This document shows, piece by piece, positions 26,294-33,516 of a DNA stretch of 50,080 nucleotides. This DNA comes from a bacterium (GTDB lineage: Bacteria; Planctomycetota; JADGBV01): NCBI GenBank assembly GCA_023261545.1, contig JAHFOS010000010.1:1-50080 (forward strand), in the 5' to 3' direction. The position numbers and the translations under genes were made by a program. The notes below the pieces were generated by a model that saw nothing but the letters and a program-made list of their open reading frames with translations, was not told the origin of the DNA and did no database searches. Every line of letters begins with the position of its first letter. Position 1 is the first letter of the stretch.

Positions 26294-26320
26294 CGATGCG
26301 CCGGTTGTTCCGGCGCATCG
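26294..26320 (+). terminator. Strong hairpin after the cytochrome gene
   Basis: Perfect 11-bp stem (26294-26304 with 26310-26320) around a 5-nt loop TTGTT, 26 bp after the cytochrome stop codon. There is no T-run, so it is not a canonical intrinsic terminator, but position and stability suggest 3'-end formation or mRNA protection. Confidence 0.5.
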
Positions 26321-26424
26321 CGGATGTTGCTGAAATCCGTTGGCACGGATGTCAAGGTCCTTGTCGTCGTCGTCAAGGCTTTTGACACCCGAGAAATTTT
26401 TTTCGTAACCGTGCAGTCCTAGAT

Positions 26425-26459
26425 CCCCTCTCCCTTTGGGAGAGGGCAGGGTGAGGGGG
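26425..26459 (+). repeat. REP-type palindromic repeat, copy 1
   Basis: A GC-rich palindromic core (CCCTCTCCC TTT GGGAGAGGG) followed by CAGGGTGAGGGG. This pattern is a known class of dispersed intergenic repeat in many bacteria. An inverted copy lies at 26524-26558; the two bracket a ~65-bp spacer, which has its own inverted repeats (TCGCATC...GATGCGA). Within the 375-bp gap between the cytochrome and the cox operon. Confidence 0.75.
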
Positions 26460-26523
26460 ATGCACCGCCAGCAAAATGCGCGTCACGCGTTATTTTCGCA
26501 TCTTGATTTTCACGATGCGAACA

Positions 26524-26558
26524 CCCCTCACCCCAACCCTCTCCCAATGGGAGAGGGG
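26524..26558 (-). repeat. REP-type palindromic repeat, copy 2 (inverted)
   Basis: Reverse complement of copy 1 with few differences: CCCCTCACCCC, then AACCCTCTCCC AAT GGGAGAGGG. Together with copy 1 it forms a REP doublet (REPIN-like) of ~135 bp. The remainder of the gap (26559-26643) carries a T-rich stretch (26581-26590) and the Shine-Dalgarno of the 40-aa peptide, nothing else recognisable. Confidence 0.75.
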
Positions 26559-26643
26559 GGAGCGAAGATGTCTGAGCGGTTGTTTTTTTTAATCCTGACA
26601 CTTGCCGCACATTGGCACGGCGATTTCTTGGCTTGAAGGAATC

Positions 26644-26766
26644 ATGGACGAAATCCCACAACACGGGAGAGGGCTGGCGGAAATCGTGGCGTTGAAGGCT
26701 TTCGCCATCACCCTGCTGGGCTGCGCGCTTTTCTCCTTCGCCGTATTGATCGGCGTGCTCCTTTGA
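26644..26766 (+). CDS. 40-aa single-span membrane peptide ahead of coxB
   Basis: Short frame ATG 26644 to TGA 26764-26766, with an AAGGA Shine-Dalgarno at 26634-26638 at good spacing. The peptide begins polar ('MDEIPQHGRGLAEIVALK') and ends as one hydrophobic helix ('FAITLLGCALFSFAVLIGVL'), N-in by charge. It lies 28 bp before the coxB start and in the same direction, as small oxidase accessory subunits often do. The sequence fits no family I know. Shine-Dalgarno, membrane-helix design and position support it being real. Confidence 0.55.
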   Translation: MDEIPQHGRGLAEIVALKAFAITLLGCALFSFAVLIGVLL

Positions 26767-26794
26767 TCCCAGCACCGCGACGGGGGACGTTGGC

Positions 26795-27499
26795 TTGATC
26801 GATCTGCTGCTCAAAAACGCGTCGCGCTCCGGCGTCGAGATCGATAAGCTCTTCGACCTCATCACGTTCCTGGTGGGATTCTGGTTCCTGCTGGCCGAAG
26901 CCGTGCTCTTCGGGCTGGTGTTCCGTTTCCATCGCAGCCGCAGTCCCCGCGCGCTCTACGTCAGCGGCGAAGAAAAACATCAGAAGCGCTGGATCGCGGT
27001 TCCCCACGTCCTGGTGCTGCTCTGCGACGTGGTGATCATCGCCGGCACCATGCTGGTGTGGTCCCATGTCAAACAGCAACTGCCGCCCGCGGACGCCGTG
27101 GTGCGCATCGGTTCACAGCAGTGGGCCTGGGTGTTCACGCTTCCCGGTCCGGACGGAGTTTTCGACACTCCGGACGACATCGCGCGGGTCAACGAATTGC
27201 ACGTGCGGTCCGGCGCGGTCTATCACTTCGAGCTGACCGCGCAGGACGTGATCCATTGTTTCTCCGTGCCCGCCTTCCGCCTCAAACAGGATGCCGTCCC
27301 TGGCCGGCTCATCAAGGGCTGGTTCGCGGCGCTGGAGCCCGGCCGTTACGACATCCAATGCGCGGAGATGTGCGGCATCGGCCACGGTCTCATGGCCGCG
27401 AGCCTGTACGTGGAGGAAAAGGAACAGCACGCGCGCTGGCTCCAGGAGAACGCCGCTCCGCCCCGCGAACTGGTAGCCTTCCGCTTCCCGAACCCATGA
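26795..27499 (+). CDS. coxB: Cytochrome c oxidase subunit II (CuA subunit)
   Basis: 234 aa. The start must be TTG 26795: an in-frame stop lies at 26747-26749 and no ATG or GTG occurs between; GGGGGA lies 7-10 nt upstream. Two N-terminal membrane helices ('FLVGFWFLLAEAVLFGLVF', 'VLVLLCDVVIIAGTMLVW') anchor a periplasmic cupredoxin domain. CuA ligands are complete: H154 ('DVIHCFSVP'), C189, E191, C193, H197, M200 ('CAEMCGIGHGLM'). Between strands is 'PGPDGVFDTPDDI', an acidic insertion that could bind a metal or shape the cytochrome docking face. No C-terminal cytochrome c, so this is not the fused caa3 form. The stop overlaps coxA (ATGA). Confidence 0.93.
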   Translation: MIDLLLKNASRSGVEIDKLFDLITFLVGFWFLLAEAVLFGLVFRFHRSRSPRALYVSGEEKHQKRWIAVPHVLVLLCDVVIIAGTMLVWSHVKQQLPPADAVVRIGSQQWAWVFTLPGPDGVFDTPDDIARVNELHVRSGAVYHFELTAQDVIHCFSVPAFRLKQDAVPGRLIKGWFAALEPGRYDIQCAEMCGIGHGLMAASLYVEEKEQHARWLQENAAPPRELVAFRFPNP

Positions 27500-29199
27500 A
27501 CGCGGTGACCCTCACTCCGCCCCCCGTGACCGCCCCCGCGCCCGTCCGGGGAAGCTTCTGGAGCCGCTACGTCTTTTCCACCGATCACAAGGTCATCGCG
27601 CTGCAATACCTGTTCACCGGTATGGCCATGGGCGTGCTGGGCGGGCTCATGGCCTATGTCTTTCGCATGCAGCTCGCCTATCCAGGGGAAAGCGTGCCGG
27701 GTTTCGGAGTCGTGAGCCCGGGGAAATACAACTCCCTGGTGACCCTCCACGGAACCATCATGATCTTTTGGATGGCCATGCCCATCCTCATCGCGGCGCT
27801 CGGCAATTACCTCATTCCCCTCATGATCGGCTGTGATGACATGGTGTTCCCGCGCCTGAATCGCCTCTCCTATCAGATCTTCCTGTTGAGCGCCGTAGTA
27901 CTGCTCGCCTCCCTCGCCGTGCCCGGCGGCGGCTTCGGCGGGGCGTGGACGGCCTACCCCCCGCTTTCCTCCAGAGGCATCTGGAACCACACGCCGCTCG
28001 GAGCGCCGCTGTGGCTGCTGGCCGTGGCCCTCGAAATCGTCGCCTTCCTCATGGGTGGCATCAATTTCATCACCACGCTCATGAACTCGCGCGCGCCGGG
28101 GATGAGGATGCACGACATCCCCATCGTGGTGTGGATGATCGTGGTGGCCAGCGTCCTGTTCATGGGCTCGGTGGGTCCGCTCGTCGCCGGCGCGGTGATG
28201 ATGCTGATGGACCAGGTCGCCGGCACCGCCTTTTTCGACCCCGCGCGCGGGGGCGACCCGCTGCTGTGGCAGCACCTGTTCTGGTTCTTCGGCCACCCCG
28301 AGGTTTACGTGGTGCTGCTGCCCGCGCTCGGCGTGGTGGCGGAAATCATCACGGTCTTTGCGCGCAAAAAGCTGTTTGGATACCGCACCATCCTCTACAC
28401 CACCTTCACCACGGCGGTGCTGAGCTTTTTCGTGTGGGCGCACCATCAGTTCGTGGCGGGCATTGATCCGCGCATGGCCCACATCTTCACCATCACCACG
28501 CTGCTGATCTCCGTGCCCATCGCCGAGATGATCTTCTCGTTCATCGCCACCCTCTACGGGGGATCCATCACGCTGGAGCTGCCCATGCTTTGGGCGCTCG
28601 GGTTCCTGGCCGATTTCCTGCTCGGTGGCGTCACCGGCATCTACCTCGGCTCCAGCGGCACGGACATCTACCTGCACGACACCTATTTCGTGCTGGCGCA
28701 CTTCCACTACACCTTCGTGCCCATCGCCGTGATCGCGGGTTTCGCAGCTGTCTATCACTGGTACCCAAAGATGTTCGGCCGGCACATGAACAAGACCCTG
28801 GGACACCTGCACTTCTGGGGCACGGTGCTGCCGTTCAACGGCATCTTCATCCCGCTCTTCCTCACGGGGCTGGCTGGCGATCACCGTCGCATCTACAGCT
28901 ATGCGCTGTTCAAAGAACTGGCGCGGCCGGAGCTGCAACAACTGCGCGTCTTCGCCACGATTTGCACGGTGATCATGCTGCTGTTCCAAACCCCTTTCTT
29001 CATCAACTTTTTTTACAGCATGTTCCGGGGCGCGAAGGCGGCGGATAACCCCTGGCGCGCCACCACTTTGGAATGGGCGACGGCGACCCCGCCGCCGCAC
29101 GGCAACTTTCCCCACGAAATCGCCGTGTACCGCGGACCCTATGAGTACAGCGTCCCCGGCCGTCCCGTGGATTTCTGGCCCCAACACGAGCCCGCATGA
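27496..29199 (+). CDS. coxA: Cytochrome c oxidase subunit I (haem-copper oxidase)
   Basis: 567 aa, twelve helices, catalytic subunit reducing O2 to water. Haem a ligands H85 ('TLHGTIM') and H404, haem a3 ligand H402 ('AHFHY'), CuB ligands H267 ('GHPEVY'), H316, H317 ('AHHQF'), and the cross-linked Y271 are all present. The D-channel is kept: D115 and N122 ('DDMVFPRLN'), and E269 at its end, as in A1-type oxidases. The K-channel is not: in 'SVPIAEMIFSFIATLYGG' (339-356) the residue equal to Paracoccus K354 is M345, the T351 position is I342, and a Glu (E344) precedes. A constant 9-residue offset to Paracoccus numbering at all sites supports this alignment, done from memory. ATG overlaps the coxB stop. 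Confidence 0.95.
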   Translation: MNAVTLTPPPVTAPAPVRGSFWSRYVFSTDHKVIALQYLFTGMAMGVLGGLMAYVFRMQLAYPGESVPGFGVVSPGKYNSLVTLHGTIMIFWMAMPILIAALGNYLIPLMIGCDDMVFPRLNRLSYQIFLLSAVVLLASLAVPGGGFGGAWTAYPPLSSRGIWNHTPLGAPLWLLAVALEIVAFLMGGINFITTLMNSRAPGMRMHDIPIVVWMIVVASVLFMGSVGPLVAGAVMMLMDQVAGTAFFDPARGGDPLLWQHLFWFFGHPEVYVVLLPALGVVAEIITVFARKKLFGYRTILYTTFTTAVLSFFVWAHHQFVAGIDPRMAHIFTITTLLISVPIAEMIFSFIATLYGGSITLELPMLWALGFLADFLLGGVTGIYLGSSGTDIYLHDTYFVLAHFHYTFVPIAVIAGFAAVYHWYPKMFGRHMNKTLGHLHFWGTVLPFNGIFIPLFLTGLAGDHRRIYSYALFKELARPELQQLRVFATICTVIMLLFQTPFFINFFYSMFRGAKAADNPWRATTLEWATATPPPHGNFPHEIAVYRGPYEYSVPGRPVDFWPQHEPA

Positions 29200-29792
29200 G
29201 CGTTCACGCCGCCACCCTGGACCACGAGTCGCTGGCCTGCCGCCGTTGCGCCAGCGGCATTCCCGCGGGGCGCCTGGCCCTGTGGTGGGTCGTCACGTCT
29301 GAAATCGTCATTTTTGGCGGCTTGCTCGCGAGCTACCTGCTCTTCCGCCTGCGCCACGTCTCATGGGGCGAAGAAGCCGCCCACACGAATACGTTGGCCG
29401 GCGCCACCAACACCCTGGTGCTGCTGACCTCCAGCCTGTTCGCGGTGCTGGCCCATCGCTGCGCCACCCAGGGAGATGGCCGCGGCGCCAGCCGCTTTCT
29501 GCGGTTCACCATCGCCTTGGGCGGGGTCTTCCTCATCGTGAAGGCCCTGGAATACACGGGCGAAATCCACCACGGCTACACCCTGCTGCGCGGTACTTTC
29601 TGGTCCTTTTACTATGTCGCCACCGGCCTGCACGCGCTGCACGTCGTCGCCGGGATGATCGCCATGGCCGTCGTTTCCGTTGGGGCAGGGCGCGGGCGCC
29701 AGCTCCAGCGCGTGGAGTTGGTGGGCATCTACTGGCATTTCGTGGACGTCGTGTGGATCTTCCTCTTTCCGCTGTTTTACATCGCCAAATAA
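29196..29792 (+). CDS. coxC: Cytochrome c oxidase subunit III
   Basis: 198 aa, five predicted helices, the short form of subunit III common in caa3-type and quinol oxidases. 'WWVVTSEIVIFGGLLASYLLF', 'ALEYTGEIHHGYT', 'TFWSFYYVATGLHALHVVAG' and 'IYWHFVDVVWIFLFPLFY' are the standard family signatures, including the conserved Glu and His pairs. ATG overlaps the coxA stop in ATGA. It stabilises subunit I and the D-channel entrance. Confidence 0.93.
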   Translation: MSVHAATLDHESLACRRCASGIPAGRLALWWVVTSEIVIFGGLLASYLLFRLRHVSWGEEAAHTNTLAGATNTLVLLTSSLFAVLAHRCATQGDGRGASRFLRFTIALGGVFLIVKALEYTGEIHHGYTLLRGTFWSFYYVATGLHALHVVAGMIAMAVVSVGAGRGRQLQRVELVGIYWHFVDVVWIFLFPLFYIAK

Positions 29793-29805
29793 GGAGCCGC
29801 TGATC

Positions 29806-30114
29806 ATGACGACCTTAACCCATCCGAAGTACGGAGCCATCTGGTTCACCTTGGTTGTCCTGCTGGGTATCAGTCTGCTGGGCCCGCTCACGGGAAGCAC
29901 CGCCTTCGTGCTGCTGCTGGCCTTCGGCATCGCGGTCGTCAAGGCGGGCATGGTGGCGGCCTGGTTTATGCATCTCGCCGTCGAGCGCCGGCTGATCTGG
30001 TTCCTGATGATCACGGCCTTGGCCCTGATGGCCGTGCTGTTTTTCGGGGTGGCCCCGGATGTGATGCGCGACCAGGGTCAAAACTGGGGCGCGCTCGCCG
30101 CCGGAAAAAACTAA
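29806..30114 (+). CDS. Cytochrome c oxidase subunit IV (caa3-type)
   Basis: 102 aa from the ATG at 29806, with AAGGAG at 29791-29796. Three helices; the central one contains 'VVKAGMVAAWFMHLAVERR', the typical 'KAxxVxxxFMHL' signature of prokaryotic subunit IV (COX4_pro). Small structural subunit of the oxidase. 14 bp after coxC. Confidence 0.85.
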   Translation: MTTLTHPKYGAIWFTLVVLLGISLLGPLTGSTAFVLLLAFGIAVVKAGMVAAWFMHLAVERRLIWFLMITALALMAVLFFGVAPDVMRDQGQNWGALAAGKN

Positions 30115-30124
30115 GGGCGGAAAT

Positions 30125-30673
30125 ATGGACGCTCCGGCCCTGTCGTTTCCAGCCACGGGTCGCTCACCCATCGCCAGCGCGCCCTTCGCCGCGCTGCTCG
30201 TCATCCTGGTGGAGGCCATGTTTTTCGCCGCGCTGCTGAGCGCGCTCGCCATATCCCGGGCCGGGGCGGGACTGACCGCGAAGCTCCCGGGCCCGATCCC
30301 GGCCCTGGTCGGCGCGCTGCTGCTCGCCTGCGGCAGCGTGCTGGTGGCCGGCGTGGGGACGGGAGATCCGCGCGCACGCGCGCTGAAATTCCGCTCCGCG
30401 GGCTGGATCGCCATCTTTTTTCTGGGCCTCCAGGCCTGGGATGGCCAACGCTGGTGGGCTCTGGGTTCCACGCCGTCCAATGAGACGGGTTTTTTCCTGC
30501 TCCTGGCCGGCGCGCACGCTCTGCATGTGGCGGTGGCTGGCGGACTGTCGCTCATGGCGGCCCGCCGCCTCGGCCACGGATCGTTCGGCGGCGAAGAAGC
30601 GGTCGCCCTCAGGATATTCTGGCATGGCGGCGCGGGCTTCTGGCCTTTCATCGCCATTTTTCTCCACCTCTAA
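30125..30673 (+). CDS. Subunit III-like haem-copper oxidase protein (second copy)
   Basis: 182 aa, about five helices, distantly like subunit III: 'FAALLVILVEAMFFAALLSALA' resembles the first helix with its Glu, 'TGFFLLLAGAHALHVAVAG' the LHxxHV helix, and 'RIFWHGGAGFWPFIAIFLHL' the C-terminal helix (here WH-G instead of YWHFVD). It diverges clearly from coxC, so it is a paralogue and not a recent duplicate. Located 11 bp after subunit IV in the same operon. It may be an accessory subunit; no catalytic role is expected. Confidence 0.75.
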   Translation: MDAPALSFPATGRSPIASAPFAALLVILVEAMFFAALLSALAISRAGAGLTAKLPGPIPALVGALLLACGSVLVAGVGTGDPRARALKFRSAGWIAIFFLGLQAWDGQRWWALGSTPSNETGFFLLLAGAHALHVAVAGGLSLMAARRLGHGSFGGEEAVALRIFWHGGAGFWPFIAIFLHL

Positions 30674-30675
30674 GC

Positions 30676-30936
30676 TTGCGAGCCTTGAAACCCTTCCTGC
30701 TCATGCTGTTGGCCTTGAGTTCAGCCCTGCCGCGGGTTTCGGCCTGCGCCGTATGCTTTTCCGCCAAAAGCGGAACCCTGGGAACCTACTATGTCAGCAC
30801 GCTGGTGATGTCGGCCCTGCCGCTGCTCATGAGTGGCGGATTTATTTTATGGCTGTGCCACCAGCCAAGGGGGGATTTAAAGCCGAACAGCGGAACGACG
30901 GGATCGGGCGGTTTTTCCGACCACCGTGATCCATGA
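30676..30936 (+). CDS. Small exported/membrane protein with CxxC, unknown function
   Basis: 86 aa; the frame has only TTG starts (30676 or 30685) near the preceding stop. A signal peptide ('PFLLMLLALSSALPRVSA') is followed directly by 'CAVCFSAKSG', then one membrane helix ('STLVMSALPLLMSGGFILWL') and a polar tail. The pattern of a 'CAVCF' motif right after the cleavage site, plus one C-terminal span, is one I associate with small proteins next to cox genes, but I cannot name a family. The CxxC could carry copper or a disulfide during CuA/CuB assembly (inference). Its end overlaps hemN in ATGA. Confidence 0.6.
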   Translation: MRALKPFLLMLLALSSALPRVSACAVCFSAKSGTLGTYYVSTLVMSALPLLMSGGFILWLCHQPRGDLKPNSGTTGSGGFSDHRDP

Positions 30937-32369
30937 GCGCCATGGCTACCTGTGACAGCTGCCTCACCGCGCGCGAGCGCGCGGCCTACGCCCGCTACGC
31001 GCGCTTGGCCCTGCCGCGCCACACCTCGTACCCCGCGGTGCCGTTCTGGTCCGACGCTTACAACTCCGAGGACTACGGCGCGGATCTTGAGGCCGGACGG
31101 CGGGCGCGGAAACCCCTGGGCCTTTACGTCCATGTGCCCTTCTGCGAGAAGCTCTGCTTCTACTGCGCCTGCACGCGCGAGATCGTTCCCAAGTCCGAAT
31201 TTTCCTCCACGGGGATCGCGGATTCATTTCTGGATGCCCTGGAAAGTGAAGCCCGGAGGCTGGCCGGCGACGCGGGCGGCGGAGATCGCTGGGTGCATCA
31301 GATCCATCTCGGCGGCGGCACACCCAGCTATCTCACCTGCCATCAGCTTGAACGCCTGGTGGGCATCCTCCAGCAAAATTTTCGCATCGCCCCGGACGGC
31401 GAGTTTTCCGTGGAGATCGATGCGCGCTCCGTCAGCCTGGAACAGCTTGCGACCCTGCGCGGACTCGGCTGCAACCGCGTGAGCCTGGGCATTCAAGACT
31501 TCGACCCCCGCGTGCAGCGCGCGGTGAATCGCCTCCAGTCATTTGAGGTTGTAAAGCGGGTGGTTGACGGGTGCCGCGCGCTGGGCATCGCTTCCCTGAA
31601 CTTCGACCTTATCTACGGTCTGCCATTCCAGACCCTGAACTCCATGGAGGACACCCTAGAAAAGACCCTGGCGCTCGGCCCGGACCGTGTCGCCTTCTAT
31701 CGCCTGGCCGTCATCCCCGAGATGTTTCGCTGGCAGAAGGTGTTCAAGCCGGCGGACCTCCCGAGCGGGGAGATCCCGCTCGAATTGATGCTGCTGGCCC
31801 TGCGGTGCTTCACTTCAGAGGGCTACGAGTTCATCGGCCTCGACCATTTCGCCCGGCCCAACGAGGCCCTGGCGCAAGCCCGCCAAGCGCGTGCCCTGAG
31901 GCGCAGCTTTCAGGGTATGACCACCGGCCGGGGCCTGGAGGTGCTGGGGATCGGCCCCTCGGCCATCAGCTTGCTGGGCAATTCCTACGCGCAGAACGCC
32001 AAGGACAGCGCCGAATGGCGGACGCGGGTGCGGCAAGGGTATGCCACCGTGCGCGGTTGGCGGCTCAGCGCTGAAGACCAGTTGCGCGGCGAGCTGCTGC
32101 AACGGTTGTACAGCTACGGCGAGGTGGACACGGAGGGTCTGGAGCGCGAATTCGGCGTGAGTTTCGCAACCCACTTCGCGGGCGAGCTCACCCGTTTGCG
32201 CCTGCTGGAGGAGGACGGCCTCATCGAGCACCGCGCGGGAAGCCTGGGTCTCAAGGGCCTGCTCGGGCGCCTGTTGGCGCGGGTTCCGGCGGCGGTTTTC
32301 GACGCCTATCTTCCTCCCGAGGCTTTCCATCAGGGCCTGTCCAGCCCTGAAGCCTCGCGCGTCGGATGA
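30933..32369 (+). CDS. hemN: Oxygen-independent coproporphyrinogen III dehydrogenase (HemN)
   Basis: 478 aa radical SAM enzyme converting coproporphyrinogen III to protoporphyrinogen IX in haem synthesis. 'YVHVPFCEKLCFYCAC' (65-80) is the HemN-type CxxxCxxCxC motif (C71, C75, C78, C80), with the fourth Cys that separates true HemN from HemW. 'LPRHTSYPAVPFW' near residue 27-39 and 'HLGGGTPSYL' are HemN signatures. The C-terminal HemN domain is present. Placement as the last gene of the oxidase operon (ATGA overlap) ties haem supply to the oxidase, useful at low oxygen when HemF cannot work. Confidence 0.93.
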   Translation: MSAMATCDSCLTARERAAYARYARLALPRHTSYPAVPFWSDAYNSEDYGADLEAGRRARKPLGLYVHVPFCEKLCFYCACTREIVPKSEFSSTGIADSFLDALESEARRLAGDAGGGDRWVHQIHLGGGTPSYLTCHQLERLVGILQQNFRIAPDGEFSVEIDARSVSLEQLATLRGLGCNRVSLGIQDFDPRVQRAVNRLQSFEVVKRVVDGCRALGIASLNFDLIYGLPFQTLNSMEDTLEKTLALGPDRVAFYRLAVIPEMFRWQKVFKPADLPSGEIPLELMLLALRCFTSEGYEFIGLDHFARPNEALAQARQARALRRSFQGMTTGRGLEVLGIGPSAISLLGNSYAQNAKDSAEWRTRVRQGYATVRGWRLSAEDQLRGELLQRLYSYGEVDTEGLEREFGVSFATHFAGELTRLRLLEEDGLIEHRAGSLGLKGLLGRLLARVPAAVFDAYLPPEAFHQGLSSPEASRVG

Positions 32370-32403
32370 AATTTTCGACCCATTTACTCTTCCTGAACCC
32401 TTC

Positions 32404-33363
32404 ATGAACGCGCCAACCGTTTCAGGCATTACCCAGCGCATTGACGCCATCACCGGGATCCCCGCCGCCTACCGCTGCGAGGCTCCGCCCTGCCCGCGCT
32501 CCGTCAAGATAGAACTCACGGCACGCTGTGACTTTGCCTGCTGGTTCTGCGCCAATCGCTACCGCCTGCGCGAGAAGGCGGATATGGAGTGGGAGCTCCT
32601 GGAGCGGCTGCTGCGCGAGATGCGGACCGCGGGCGTGGAGGAAATCGGGCTCTTCTATCTCGGCGAGAGTTTCCTCTATCCGCGCTTGCCCGACGCTGTG
32701 CGCCTCGCTAAACAGGAATGCGGGTATCCCTACGTCTTCCTCACCAGCAATGGCCGCCTGGCCACGGAGAAACGGCTGGAGGCCTGCTTCCGCGCCGGCC
32801 TTGATTCGCTAAAATTCTCCTTCAACTGGGCGGATGAGGAGCAGTGTCGCGCCATGACCAGCGTGGATGGCTTCAACAAGGTGGTGACCAACATCTTGGC
32901 CGCGCGGCGCGCGCGCGATCGTGTGGAGCGGGAAACCGGTCACCGCTGCGGTCTCTACGCCTCTTCGATCCTCTACGACGCGCAGCAACCCAAGAGGATG
33001 GAAGCCGCGCTCGACGCCATCCTGCCGCATGTGGACCAGCATTACTGGCTGCCGCTCTACGGTCAGGCGGGACTCACGGCCGGGGAGCGCGGCACCCGGC
33101 CCATGGCGGGCAATCCGGGGCGTCTCGGCGCGTTGCGCGAACCCCTGCCCTGCTGGGCGGTCTTCACCGAAGGGCATATCACCTACGACGGCATGCTCTC
33201 GGCCTGCTGTTTCGACCACGACGGGCGCTTCCACATGGCCGACCTTAAAAAGCAGCGCTTCCTGGAAGCCTGGCGGCACCAGAAATTCCGCGACCTGCGC
33301 CGGGCGCATCTGGCTAAGGACGTGTCAGGAACCGCCTGCAGCACCTGCATCGCGGGGAATTAA
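32404..33363 (+). CDS. Radical SAM protein with SPASM-type C-terminus
   Basis: 319 aa. The radical SAM cluster motif is 'CDFACWFC' (C42, C46, C49), with 'FYLGESFLYP' and 'FLTSNGRLAT' as the usual barrel elements. The C-terminal region has five further cysteines: C250 ('PCWAVF'), C268-C269 ('LSACCFD') and C312, C315 ('ACSTCIAGN'), the spacing of a SPASM/twitch domain binding one or two extra clusters. Such enzymes often modify peptides or proteins. ATG 32404 is 34 bp after hemN. The next frame encodes a possible 42-aa peptide and then a B12-type radical SAM enzyme. The substrate is unknown. Confidence 0.85.
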   Translation: MNAPTVSGITQRIDAITGIPAAYRCEAPPCPRSVKIELTARCDFACWFCANRYRLREKADMEWELLERLLREMRTAGVEEIGLFYLGESFLYPRLPDAVRLAKQECGYPYVFLTSNGRLATEKRLEACFRAGLDSLKFSFNWADEEQCRAMTSVDGFNKVVTNILAARRARDRVERETGHRCGLYASSILYDAQQPKRMEAALDAILPHVDQHYWLPLYGQAGLTAGERGTRPMAGNPGRLGALREPLPCWAVFTEGHITYDGMLSACCFDHDGRFHMADLKKQRFLEAWRHQKFRDLRRAHLAKDVSGTACSTCIAGN

Positions 33364-33375
33364 ACAGCCTCGGTT

Positions 33376-33504
33376 ATGGAAAAACTTCCCTTGCCAGACT
33401 TCCCCAGGGACATCACCCTGGGAATCTCCGAAGGGCACGGCCACCTCAAGCGCCCGAAGTGTCCGGCGCATGGCTCGCGGGCGCCGATGGACACACAGCG
33501 ATAG
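33376..33504 (+). CDS. Possible 42-aa peptide between two radical SAM genes
   Basis: Frame ATG 33376 to TAG 33502-33504, in the same frame as the SPASM gene but after its TAA stop. The peptide starts 'MEKLPLPDFPRDITLGISEG' and continues to a Lys/Arg-rich section with one Cys ('HGHLKRPKCPAHG') ending 'APMDTQR'. Its codons end mostly in G or C like the neighbouring genes. The stop lies inside the Shine-Dalgarno of the next gene (AGGAGG 33503-33508), so termination and reinitiation would be coupled. No Shine-Dalgarno precedes its own ATG, which weakens the call. A precursor peptide for the flanking enzymes is the attractive reading; it could be just a spacer. Confidence 0.3.
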   Translation: MEKLPLPDFPRDITLGISEGHGHLKRPKCPAHGSRAPMDTQR

Positions 33505-33516
33505 GAGGGATTTCAA

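Noticed and set aside
26613-26628. Sigma-54-like sequence TTGGCACGGCGATTTCT before the 40-aa peptide
   Set aside because: The -24 half is perfect, but the essential G of the -12 GC is T, and a start ~12 nt downstream would fall beyond the Shine-Dalgarno of the first gene.
33361-33504. Stop-codon readthrough joining the SPASM protein to the 42-aa frame
   Set aside because: The two are in the same frame, but the SPASM protein ends normally right after its last CxxC, and TAA with no readthrough context is an unlikely recoding site.
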